Source: Microbulbifer sp. VAAF005
GTDB lineage: Bacteria > Pseudomonadota > Gammaproteobacteria > Pseudomonadales > Cellvibrionaceae
Length of the DNA: 64,000 bases
Direction of reading: 5' to 3'
NCBI RefSeq assembly: GCF_030012985.1
Contig: NZ_CP120233.1
Location: 3,323,501 to 3,387,500 of the forward strand
Both the position numbers and the translations under genes were made by a program. How positions within the stretch are numbered: position 1 is the first letter of the stretch; every line of letters begins with the position of its first letter. Shown piece after piece: positions 1 through 6,887 of this stretch. Below the pieces are notes generated by a model that worked only from the letters and a program-made list of their open reading frames with translations, was not told where the DNA came from and did no database searches.

Positions 1-50
1 CCAAACGGCCTGACTGTTAAAGTGATGGCTTAAATGAGGGTTCCCGGTTT

Positions 51-190
51 CTATTGCGGCATAACTAGAATTTCCAGAGTACGAGGGTCTTTTGACCTTC
101 GTAGTATTTCTCCAGGAGTGCATCAAATAAAGTTCTGCCCTCTTTTACCAATGGGAATAAGTCCATAGAAGATTTCATCTTAAAATCTTA
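51..190 (-). pseudogene. DUF1810 family gene fragment (C-terminal remnant)
   Basis: The minus strand encodes a C-terminal piece closely matching the intact DUF1810 gene at 1355-1792. It reads KMKSSMDLF, then LEKYYEGQK, then after a one-base frame change RTLEIL and a stop at 51-53. The intact gene has KLKSSMTLF, LEKYYEGQK and RTFEIL at the same places. An in-frame stop lies just upstream of the KMKSSM block, and no N-terminal two thirds are visible. This is a duplicated, truncated and frameshifted copy about 1.2 kb from the intact gene. Confidence 0.8.
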
Positions 191-351
191 ATTACTTCTA
201 GTGTATCTAAAGGAAGCTTGAAATAGAAAAAAGTGGCATATGTAAAGTATGGGTGATCTTTATAATATGAAAAAAACAAATATAAATTATTTAATATCGT
301 TCCAGTCTTTATATTTTTATAATTTATCTGATTGAAAAATATGTAGAAATA

Positions 352-975
352 CTAAAAGTAATTTTTAGAGATAAAATCCCAAGTCTGTTTATACAGTAAT
401 TGATGTCCCTTGGGATTTGCATGGAGGCCATCCTCTGAGAGAAGAGTAATAAATTCCTGATCTCGCCATAAATTGTCAAACTCCAGTATGGGGATCATTT
501 CGGCAGTGGCAGATTCTCTCATAGCTTGGTTATACAGGTCCGCATCAGCCTGATAGAAATAGCTATCACTATTCCGAAAGGGAGTAGTTCGTTGCTCATC
601 GAACGGAATGCCTGTCATTAGGAAGGACGGCGCGATGGTTTTAGACGTTTGTAACAGCTGTCGCACTGTTTGACGGAAAGAGTCCAGCGCTACAGAGTTC
701 TCAGCCTTTGGTCCGCCGATGCGGCAAATATCATTGAAACCAGGATATATCCCGATTAAGTGTGGCCTTCTTGGAGGCAGTTCTCGGGAAAGTCTTATGG
801 CTAAAGAGTTCGCGCTCTCTCCGAATATTCCCAGAGCGTAAACTATATTATGGGGATCTAAAGTTTCGAACCGAAACCGGAATCTTTGAACAAATCCGCC
901 TAGTTCTGTATCACCTTTTCCATAGATAGAACTGGAGCCAATAAAGATAATTTTTTTGGGTACTCTTCGTGCCAT
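352..975 (-). CDS. SGNH/GDSL-type hydrolase family protein
   Basis: This 207-aa protein has the SGNH hydrolase blocks in order. Block I is GSSSIYG near residue 13, with Ser as the likely nucleophile. A Gly sits in GIFGESANS near 50. Block III is GFND near 79, and block V is DGLHANPKGH near 185, giving the catalytic Asp and His. Such enzymes are esterases, lipases or acyl hydrolases; the substrate cannot be read. There is no clear signal peptide, so it is probably cytoplasmic. It lies alone in AT-rich accessory DNA between the two DUF1810 copies. The family call is firm and the function is open. Confidence 0.75.
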   Translation of the reverse strand: MARRVPKKIIFIGSSSIYGKGDTELGGFVQRFRFRFETLDPHNIVYALGIFGESANSLAIRLSRELPPRRPHLIGIYPGFNDICRIGGPKAENSVALDSFRQTVRQLLQTSKTIAPSFLMTGIPFDEQRTTPFRNSDSYFYQADADLYNQAMRESATAEMIPILEFDNLWRDQEFITLLSEDGLHANPKGHQLLYKQTWDFISKNYF

Positions 976-1354
976 AGAAAGTCACTAATTTGACTGAACT
1001 TTGGATTTTATTTGCCGTTACCATTATAGACATCGACCAGGTCCAGGTTGTATGCATTAGTATCAAATCGTGATTTAGAAAAGTTGAGAGTCCAAGGCTG
1101 GGGTAGGAATAGCCTTGTTAAAAAACAAATAGAAATTGAATGGAGAGAGTTCTAAGGTGGGCAGCAGATTTACAGTTTCTTTGGGGGGAAAGAGGTGCTG
1201 ATCGGTTCGGCTTAAAATGGTAGGGAAAATTTCATACGGGTAGAGTGGTAGATTCTGTGAGTATGGATACTACAGCTTGTACGCCAATATAATGGTTCAG
1301 ATCATGATTGCCACCCAGCCTTCCGATCATAAAAAGCCCCACCCTTGCAGGTAA
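976..1354. other. Intergenic stretch with a possible coding remnant
   Basis: No intact gene is visible in these 379 bases. On the minus strand, about 1006-1160, two adjacent frames look protein-like. One ends in NLDLVDVYNGNGK and a stop at about 1008, and the other runs upstream of it, as if a short gene had been frameshifted. I do not recognise it. It could equally be chance. Confidence 0.3.
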
Positions 1355-1792
1355 CTAATGTTGGATAGGAACTTTCAGTATCTCGAAAGTACGAAGGTCC
1401 TTCTGTCCTTCATAGTATTTTTCCAGCACCTCTTCAAATAGCTTGTCTTTGGGATCGGCGATAGAAAATAGCGTCATGGATGACTTAAGTTTTACATCAT
1501 CCGGTGAGCCGAATATCTGGTAAGCGGAGTAATTATTCAGTTGCAATAACTCCTTGCAGCACTCTTTGAGCCTGGGGCCGAGCACAGGGTGCTCCAGGTA
1601 AGCCCGGGCTTCATCCAGGTTTTTAATTGCAAAATGTTCGGATGTCGCGCTGTGCCCTAGGCCGGAGATCTGGGGGAATATATACCACATCCAGTGGGAG
1701 CGCTTATGGCCGCTATGTAACTCACTCAGGGCACTTTCATAAGAGCTTTCTTGCGCCGTCACAAAACGCTCAAGGTGAAATGGTTGGGCCAT
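1355..1792 (-). CDS. DUF1810 domain-containing protein
   Basis: This 145-aa protein is the DUF1810 (YfbI-like) family along its whole length. It begins MAQPFHLERFV, then has the hallmark HWMWYIFPQ block near residue 34, the LGP block near 72, and a C-terminal KLKSSMTLF and LEKYYEGQ. The ATG at 1792 is chosen because AGGGA lies upstream and the family starts here; the open frame continues to 1843. The biochemical role of DUF1810 is unknown. A degraded second copy lies at 51-190, so the locus has been duplicated. Confidence 0.85.
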   Translation of the reverse strand: MAQPFHLERFVTAQESSYESALSELHSGHKRSHWMWYIFPQISGLGHSATSEHFAIKNLDEARAYLEHPVLGPRLKECCKELLQLNNYSAYQIFGSPDDVKLKSSMTLFSIADPKDKLFEEVLEKYYEGQKDLRTFEILKVPIQH

Positions 1793-1893
1793 GCTTTGAT
1801 TCCCTTTATTCTTATTCCTTTGCAGGCCCAAGGTTAGCAGCAATAAGGATGAATGCGAGAGGATGAACTGCCTGACGGCTGAACTTCCACCAA

Positions 1894-2717
1894 TTAATTG
1901 ATATTCATCATGATCTCAGCAAGGGCGGGCTCCTTGGCTCCCACTGGAGAATCTCCCAATAGGTTCTTCATATCGGCATAGGAAAGTTGAATTAGCCGAT
2001 GTATGTCATTGGAAGTGTCAGCAGTAAAAGGAAAACTACCGCTGACAAAGACGGAAATTGAATTTGTTCGCTGAGTATTAAAAATACGAATTTCCCGCCT
2101 GAAAAAATCATTGCCGCGACAGGATGCCGCTCTTCCTGATGGAATACTATTGCCTGCGGGAACGCTTAGCAGTACATCTTTGGATCTTTCTTCAAAAGGG
2201 CCACGTCTATAGATCAACATTTCTCGTAGTCCTTTAGACACTGGATGGTTAAATTCCAGACCGCTAATTGCGTCGATAACCTGCAAGCTTTCAACATCGT
2301 AGTAGCTGTGAGCTTGTCGATCGAAGGGGCCCTTTAACCCATAGAGAAGCTCCCGCAAACGTCGGGAGACTTGCGACTTGACGGGCTGCTTTTCAATCTC
2401 TCCAATAAGTTCAGGATCGGTCGGCAAATAGAAATTACCAAATTCCTTTAATAGGGCCTTGGATTCACGACTTGCTTCCTAATTTTGGAACAGCTTATCG
2501 AGTAAGGCTCGAATTGAAACTGATTGGTTGTTATCATCAATTTGTAGTTCCAGCTCATTGTTTCCTATTTTCACCCGTAGGGAACCGTTACTTTCACTTT
2601 TATAGAGTAAAAAACAAAAGCTCAAAACAAAAGCTCAAAACAAAAGCTCAAAACAATAAGAGCAATGATACTTCCATAAATAAAATGAACACTCTTATTC
2701 GGCTTCCCTGCTGGCAT
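1894..2717 (-). pseudogene. Broken single-pass membrane protein gene
   Basis: The gene starts at ATG 2717 (MPAGKPNKSVHFIYGSIIA) with AGAGG upstream. It runs into a hydrophobic segment (ALIVLSFCF), which is interrupted by three tandem copies of a 13-bp unit at 2615-2653. Two copies are surplus and shift the frame. With one copy the frame continues through LLYKSESNGSLRVKIG to LLDKLFQN. An in-frame TAG (2479-2481) follows, and the same frame resumes to 1894 for 177 more residues (PTDPELIGEIEK onward). Removing two copies and reading through TAG gives 265 aa: short cytoplasmic N-terminus, one membrane span, large soluble domain. I do not recognise the soluble domain. Translation restart at TTG 2427 is possible but weak. 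Confidence 0.65.
2615..2653. repeat. Three tandem copies of a 13-bp unit
   Basis: The unit CAAAAGCTCAAAA occurs three times without mismatch (2615-2627, 2628-2640, 2641-2653). It lies inside the membrane-span codons of the gene read on minus from 2717. One or four copies keep the frame open, while three copies put it out of frame. Confidence 0.9.
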
Positions 2718-2933
2718 ATATACCTCTGAAACTTAGCTATAACTTTTTTGTGGTTCACTGCTTAGGTGCAAAAAGCCGCGCATTCTATAGTAGGTAGGGT
2801 GTTGGTCCAATTAAATATCTATCTTACGATTGATATTTGTGATTGAAATGGTATTGGCCGAAAAGTTACAGGCTGAGATGATTAGGAAAGGGAAGTAAAA
2901 TGATTCAAAATACTGTTAAGCTGATTTTTATCT

Positions 2934-3359
2934 TTAAAAAATACAATTAACATCAGGGTGCCTTCTTATTGCAGAAAGTTTAACTTCGTTGAATGTTACA
3001 GCGTAATGGCGCGATTTTTCTGGGGTGTATTTTAATTGTTGAATTTTTTCAAGTTCTGTAAGATTAGGCTCAAAGTCAGCATTGTCTTTATAAAATTTCA
3101 AGCTTACTAAAGTGGATAAGCAGTTTAGATATTTTTCTTCATCTAAACCTGGGATATTCGCTATTTTGCTTCCCATGTAGCTTTCTGCCATCAAGGTTAA
3201 ATTGTTATTTTTTAATTCATTGGTTGCATGTTCTTGAGCTAGTGCTCGGGCTTCATTGAGGATGTTGTCATTGCCTTCTTTTCCGTATAGAAAGCTGTAA
3301 ATTGAAGAGAATAAAATAAGCATTAAAGAGGTGGAGCCAATTATTATATAGTTCTTCAT
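2934..3359 (-). CDS. Hypothetical membrane-anchored protein
   Basis: Starting at ATG 3359 (MKNYIIIGSTSLM) this is a 141-aa protein. It has one hydrophobic N-terminal segment (about residues 3-24), then a mainly helical hydrophilic domain with two Cys, one in YLNCLS and one in the last residues (DVNCIF). It looks like a signal-anchored or exported small protein. In-frame starts at 3380 and 3401 would only add a charged lead. Base composition is AT-rich like its neighbours. I do not recognise the family. Confidence 0.5.
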   Translation of the reverse strand: MKNYIIIGSTSLMLILFSSIYSFLYGKEGNDNILNEARALAQEHATNELKNNNLTLMAESYMGSKIANIPGLDEEKYLNCLSTLVSLKFYKDNADFEPNLTELEKIQQLKYTPEKSRHYAVTFNEVKLSAIRRHPDVNCIF

Positions 3360-3599
3360 GTATGTTTCTTTTGTGGACATAGTTTTCTTGGTGAAAGACA
3401 CAATTGTTGAGTCTATATAATCCTATCTGTGAATAAACCTAATATATTCTTCTGTCATCCTTGATATGAGGTGGTGCCTTAGGGCGCTTTTCTTCTGAAG
3501 TCGAGTTTTTATACCTTGGTCTTGGATAGTAAGTGTAATTGGTAAGCGAGGGCTTAGCTAGTAGAGTCAGTACCTCTCTCGACTGAGAGAAAGGCGCTG

Positions 3600-3750
3600 A
3601 TGAGCTATTGCGAGCTGAGCGAGAGCGAACGATATCATATTTATTGCCTGAGAAAATCCGGACACTCTTAGAAGGCAATATCAATACTGTTAGGACAGTA
3701 TCCCTCGACGATCAATCGAGATCTGCGAAGCAATATAATTCGACAGTGTT
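3600..3750 (+). pseudogene. IS30-family transposase N-terminal relic
   Basis: The plus strand from ATG 3600 reads MSYCELSESERYHIYCLRK, then SGHS, an in-frame TAG, then KAISILLG and PSTINRDLRSN. This is the N-terminal HTH of IS30-type transposases (ERYxIYxLxxxGxSxxxIAxxLGxxxSTIxRELxxN). The catalytic DDE domain is absent, so only a short remnant with a stop codon survives. No terminal inverted repeats could be identified. Confidence 0.7.
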
Positions 3751-3950
3751 TTTCAAAAGGGTACTGATTTTAATAAAGTGTCAGGCGAGCAGGTTTAGTT
3801 TGTAATGGGGCGGTTGAATTGTAGACCAAGAGATAATCGGATGGAGGGTGACTGAATGAATTATTTGTGGGGCTGCATGATGATTTACTTTCAGAATAAA
3901 GGAATTGTAGTCATTACTTAAAATTAATAGTTTTTAAATTATGAGAATTT

Positions 3951-3982
3951 CACTACTAGAATATTAAATTTTTCTAGTAGTG
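3951..3982 (-). terminator. Stem-loop downstream of the 3992-4330 gene
   Basis: CACTACTAGA (3951-3960) pairs perfectly with TCTAGTAGTG (3973-3982) around an AT-rich loop. It lies ten bases beyond the stop of the minus-strand gene. The following T-run is weak, so it may be an mRNA-end hairpin rather than a strong terminator. Confidence 0.55.
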
Positions 3983-3991
3983 AGGGCTTTA

Positions 3992-4330
3992 TCAAAAATT
4001 TACATCTACTCTATATATTGTCGGATAACCTAAAGAGTGAATTGTACAGCCACTAATGCCAAAGCCTACTTTTTTATTTGCCGTGGCCGCTGAAAGCAGA
4101 GCTGAATACATTTCTTTAGAAGTGCTGTCTTCAAACTCTAGTATAACTTGCTCCTCAGTTTCAGTTGGGCAGCCCTGTGTATTGGTAAATCCAGGTTTAA
4201 AATAAATAACTGCAAAATCTTCATATGTTCTTATTAAGTATATTTCACGATCTATTGATACTTGGTCATTTCCCCCATATGCGAAACTGGAAAGGCATAG
4301 GCATAAGGCAGCAATTGATTTTTTAAACAT
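3992..4330 (-). CDS. Hypothetical secreted protein with signal peptide
   Basis: This 112-aa protein has a classic signal peptide (MFKKSIAALCLCLSSFAYG, cleavage near residue 19). The mature part of about 93 residues carries two Cys (QGCPTE and SGCTIH) that could form a disulfide in the periplasm. The family is not recognised. It is a single gene in AT-rich DNA with a stem-loop after its stop. Confidence 0.6.
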   Translation of the reverse strand: MFKKSIAALCLCLSSFAYGGNDQVSIDREIYLIRTYEDFAVIYFKPGFTNTQGCPTETEEQVILEFEDSTSKEMYSALLSAATANKKVGFGISGCTIHSLGYPTIYRVDVNF

Positions 4331-4670
4331 TTATTCCCCCTATATAAGAGTTGCTATTAAATATAAATTTTAATTTCATATTATTCATTGATTGTTAGAT
4401 TGAGTAAACCTAAAGTAAATCATTGGAAAATTATTGGGTTTTAAAGTCTGCACTTTCGTACAAGTTTACACTTAAATTTTTTCTTATGTTTAGGAGAGGC
4501 TAAGGCATCTTCCTGATGCGGTAACAAGGGGGCAAGTTACTTGAAATGGTGTTTTTAGCCAGGAGGATAAGCTGGAATAATTTTGGGGGGAGTGAGAGTT
4601 AGTGTCTTTTTTAAATATATAGATATGTAAAATTTGAGGGCATCTGAATTTGCTTCAGTATTTTTGACAT
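4331..4670. other. Intergenic stretch, no gene seen
   Basis: AT-rich DNA upstream of the 3992-4330 gene and beyond the displaced tRNA-Phe terminator. It presumably contains the promoter of that gene. No convincing coding frame or repeat was found. Confidence 0.4.
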
Positions 4671-4703
4671 AAAAAAAGCCCCATCCTTGCGGATGAGGCT
4701 TTT
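4671..4703 (-). terminator. Original tRNA-Phe terminator, displaced to attL
   Basis: Read on minus, the stem GCCTCATCC / GGATGGGGC with loop GCAA is followed by seven T. It sits five bases beyond the 3'-terminal tRNA-Phe fragment of attL. Before prophage insertion this would have been immediately downstream of the tRNA gene. Confidence 0.8.
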
Positions 4704-4707
4704 AGAT

Positions 4708-4756
4708 ATGGTGCCCGGAGGCGGAATCGAACCACCGACACGGGGATTTTCAATCC
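4708..4756 (-). repeat. attL: attL: 49-bp direct repeat containing the 3' part of tRNA-Phe
   Basis: These 49 bases are identical to 36972-37020. They cover the tRNA-Phe gene from the anticodon loop to the encoded CCA. The copy here lacks the 5' half of the tRNA and is the displaced original 3' end. The repeat is the crossover region of integrase recombination. Confidence 0.93.
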
Positions 4757-4795
4757 TTCTAGATGGCATCAAGTACAACTTTTTATCTACATGAA

Positions 4796-5878
4796 TCAAG
4801 GAGTTATGGGCATGTCAGGGCGTATATATCCTTGTATCGTCCCCTCTGCGTTGACGCTTTGTTGACACTCTAATGCTGCTAAGGGGTTCTTAGTTACAGC
4901 ATCCGCTAGATGCTTAGGCGACAGTTTTGCATAGCGTACAGTCATGGCCAGTGTTTGGTGGCCCAGAATATCTTTAAGCTTCAGTATATTCCCGTCATTC
5001 ATAACGTAGTGACTAGCGAAAGTATGGCGTAAAACATGCGTTAGCTGACCATCGGGCAGTGTAATCCCTGCACGCGCTACAGCTCGCCGGAATGCTTGGT
5101 GGCTGTAGTCATTGAATAGCCGACCTGATCGGGGGCGACCTTTCCTGAGATCCGCTTCAAGCTGTGCATGAATTGGGACAGCTCTGGCCTTGCTGTTTTT
5201 GGTTCTAGTGAAATGCACCTTTCCTTGGCGGATCTGCTCTGCCCGGAGCGCTTCAGCCTCTCCCCACCTGGCACCAGTGGAAAGACAAACCCGAGAAATA
5301 AGCAAGACATCAGGATTAGTGGATTGCTCTAGCGACTTTAGGAGCGCTTTTATTTGGTCAAGCTCTAGGTAAATCAGATCCAGTTCATCTAATTTTACTT
5401 TTGGGATTCCCTGGAGTGGGTTCGGCAGTTTCCAATTTCGAAGCTTTATTAAAGTGCCAAATACAGCTGATAGATACGCTTGTTCATGGTTTAAAGTGTT
5501 TGGAGAAACAAGTTTATTCCGTCGCTCCTGCTTCTCGGACAACCGTTTTTTTCGATAGCGTAGAAAGTCCTCACCACTAAAATTACGCGCTAGCGGATTA
5601 CCAAGACGCTTGCAAATACCATCAAGCTTGCCTTTTCGCTTTGCCCCATCTTTAAGGGTGTATCCGTGCAGGGAGTACCATTCGTCTATCAAAAATTGTA
5701 AGCGACGATTTTCCTTGATCGGAGGTGACCACTCTCCACTATTTGCTTTTGCCCGCTGTTGGGTTTCAAAATTTTCTGCTTCCCTTTTCGTTTTAAAGGT
5801 TCGTCGAACCCTCTTCCCGCCTCGGCCTTCTGGCTGAATGTCAGCTTGCCATCCTTTGATAACCTGTTTAATCGCCAT
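4796..5878 (-). CDS. int: Phage tyrosine recombinase (integrase)
   Basis: This 360-aa site-specific integrase acts on the tRNA-Phe attachment site directly beside it. An N-terminal AP2/arm-binding-like region (KGWQADIQPEGRGGKR) precedes a SAM-like core-binding domain. The catalytic domain has Arg in TGARWGEA, Lys in RTKNSKARAV, HxxR in HVLRHTFASH, His in LGHQT and the nucleophile Tyr in RYAKLSP. The ATG at 5878 overlaps the TGA of the upstream gene by one base, which suggests translational coupling; a TTG at 5881 is less likely. Tandem GTTGAC motifs within its 3' end resemble arm-type sites. Confidence 0.95.
   Translation of the reverse strand: MAIKQVIKGWQADIQPEGRGGKRVRRTFKTKREAENFETQQRAKANSGEWSPPIKENRRLQFLIDEWYSLHGYTLKDGAKRKGKLDGICKRLGNPLARNFSGEDFLRYRKKRLSEKQERRNKLVSPNTLNHEQAYLSAVFGTLIKLRNWKLPNPLQGIPKVKLDELDLIYLELDQIKALLKSLEQSTNPDVLLISRVCLSTGARWGEAEALRAEQIRQGKVHFTRTKNSKARAVPIHAQLEADLRKGRPRSGRLFNDYSHQAFRRAVARAGITLPDGQLTHVLRHTFASHYVMNDGNILKLKDILGHQTLAMTVRYAKLSPKHLADAVTKNPLAALECQQSVNAEGTIQGYIRPDMPITP
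4848..4869 (+). promoter_or_regulatory. Putative arm-type integrase site, left
   Basis: Two GTTGAC motifs 11 bases apart lie within the end of int, about 90 bases inside attL. The 22-bp block has the same organisation as 36870-36891 near attR: GCGTTGAC, five bases, GTTGACACT. The function is inferred from the symmetric placement. Confidence 0.55.
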
Positions 5879-6225
5879 CAATAAAGCCGCTGAAACTGAT
5901 TATTTAATCTTGTCGTGGATGTAATAACCGGGGGAATTTGCCCAGCGGTTATTTTGGCCGCGGCCAATTGACACAATGGCTCCGGACTATTCCTCAAGTC
6001 CTCCACCACTATGTCTCCCTCATAAGTTATCCATGGCATAAATTCAGGGAACCTTTGTCCAATCTTGGCAAACTCTTCTTCCGCCATTCGCACTTTCTGT
6101 TGTTCTATATTCTTCATTCTGATCCAGGGGATATCGACTAACTCGGAAAAGTCGTCCCGAGTAATGCCAAGCAGCTCCCGCATCCCCTTAAGGCGTTGCC
6201 CCGCCCTTAGCTTCATTTCTATCAC
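5878..6225 (-). CDS. Phage HTH regulator, repressor-like
   Basis: From GTG 6225 this is a 115-aa protein. AGGAG lies five bases before GTG; ATG 6216 is an alternative and the frame is open to 6303. Residues from MKLRAGQRLKGMRELLGIT through DFSELVDI and IRMKNIEQ look like an XRE-type helix-turn-helix; the rest is a short conserved tail. It sits directly upstream of int and divergent from the early operon, the usual place of a P2 C-type lysogeny repressor. The intergenic region carries repeated GGGCGTAA half-sites overlapping the early promoter. The repressor role is inferred. Confidence 0.65.
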   Translation of the reverse strand: MIEMKLRAGQRLKGMRELLGITRDDFSELVDIPWIRMKNIEQQKVRMAEEEFAKIGQRFPEFMPWITYEGDIVVEDLRNSPEPLCQLAAAKITAGQIPPVITSTTRLNNQFQRLY

Positions 6226-6284
6226 GATTTCTCCTAAATACGACTTGCGCCATGTAGCGGCGTGTACCGCCATCCTTTTACGCC

Positions 6285-6425
6285 GAAGGGCGTAAAAAAT
6301 CAACGGATAAGGCTAAAGAATACCCCTAAAGGGGCAAAATGTGATCATACAAGCCATTACGGGCGTTAAAATTACGCCCTAGGAGCACAAAAAGCTTGAC
6401 CTTTGATATTGGGCGTAATTATTAT
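6285..6425 (+). promoter_or_regulatory. Early promoter with GGGCGTAA operator repeats
   Basis: GGGCGTAA occurs near 6286, the inverted pair GGGCGTTAAAATTACGCCC at 6361-6379, and GGGCGTAATT at 6411-6420. A plus promoter TTGACC (6396-6401), 18-bp spacer, TATTAT (6420-6425) is overlapped by the last half-site. Binding there would block the rightward early operon. The likely binder is the adjacent HTH protein or the duplicated-HTH protein (inference). Confidence 0.65.
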
Positions 6426-6466
6426 CTCCTGCGTGTTCAGTTAATTACCACCATGGAGTACAACAA

Positions 6467-6865
6467 ATGACCCTCAGTCAATGTCAATCCAACCCACCCA
6501 CCGCACTTCCCGTCCAGCTGGCCAGCCCGGTAATGACCCGCGAGAAGTTCGCTTCTATGTCCGGCCTTCGCGAAGGGCAGATTCGCGGCCAGATAGAGCG
6601 TGGCCATCTACCAGTTTTCCACGTTGGGCGCCTCGCCTTGGTCAATGTCGCCTTACTCACCTGGGATGACGTTCACCTGATTCCCTGCCCAATCATGACC
6701 AAGGACGCATTTGCCAAAGCCACAGGTCTCCGTGAACAGCAAGTTGAGTCACAGCTTGATAGAGGGAATTTGCCTCGTAGGGATGTGGGGAGGCTGGCTC
6801 TAGTTAATGTTTCTGAATTAGTTCGTCAGTGCATGGCTCAGCAAGACAGCAGCCGTAGTTACTAA
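6467..6865 (+). CDS. Phage regulator with two tandem HTH-like repeats
   Basis: This 132-aa protein is built of two copies of one about 44-residue domain. Copy one (residues 22-65) runs VMTREKFASMSGLREGQI to GRLALVNVALL, and copy two (about 76-120) runs IMTKDAFAKATGLREQQV to GRLALVNVSEL. Each resembles the small winged-helix of Cox/Apl/excisionase-type phage regulators, which normally have one copy. It is the first gene of the early operon behind the GGGCGTAA operators, where P2 has cox. It may bind DNA as a pseudo-dimer to control early transcription or excision (inference). Confidence 0.6.
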   Translation: MTLSQCQSNPPTALPVQLASPVMTREKFASMSGLREGQIRGQIERGHLPVFHVGRLALVNVALLTWDDVHLIPCPIMTKDAFAKATGLREQQVESQLDRGNLPRRDVGRLALVNVSELVRQCMAQQDSSRSY

Positions 6866-6887
6866 TATTTACGTAATTGGAAAGACC

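Noticed and set aside
1326..1352. Sequence resembling the tRNA-Phe terminator (AAAAAGCCCCACCCTTGC)
   Set aside because: It lacks the pairing half and no tRNA remnant follows, so it was not called as an old attachment site.
3439..3684. 81-codon minus open frame
   Set aside because: Antisense to the IS30 relic, no ribosome site, and the composition is not protein-like at its start.
4611..4799. Open frame through attL
   Set aside because: It reads through the terminator and tRNA fragment, so it is a shadow of RNA sequence.
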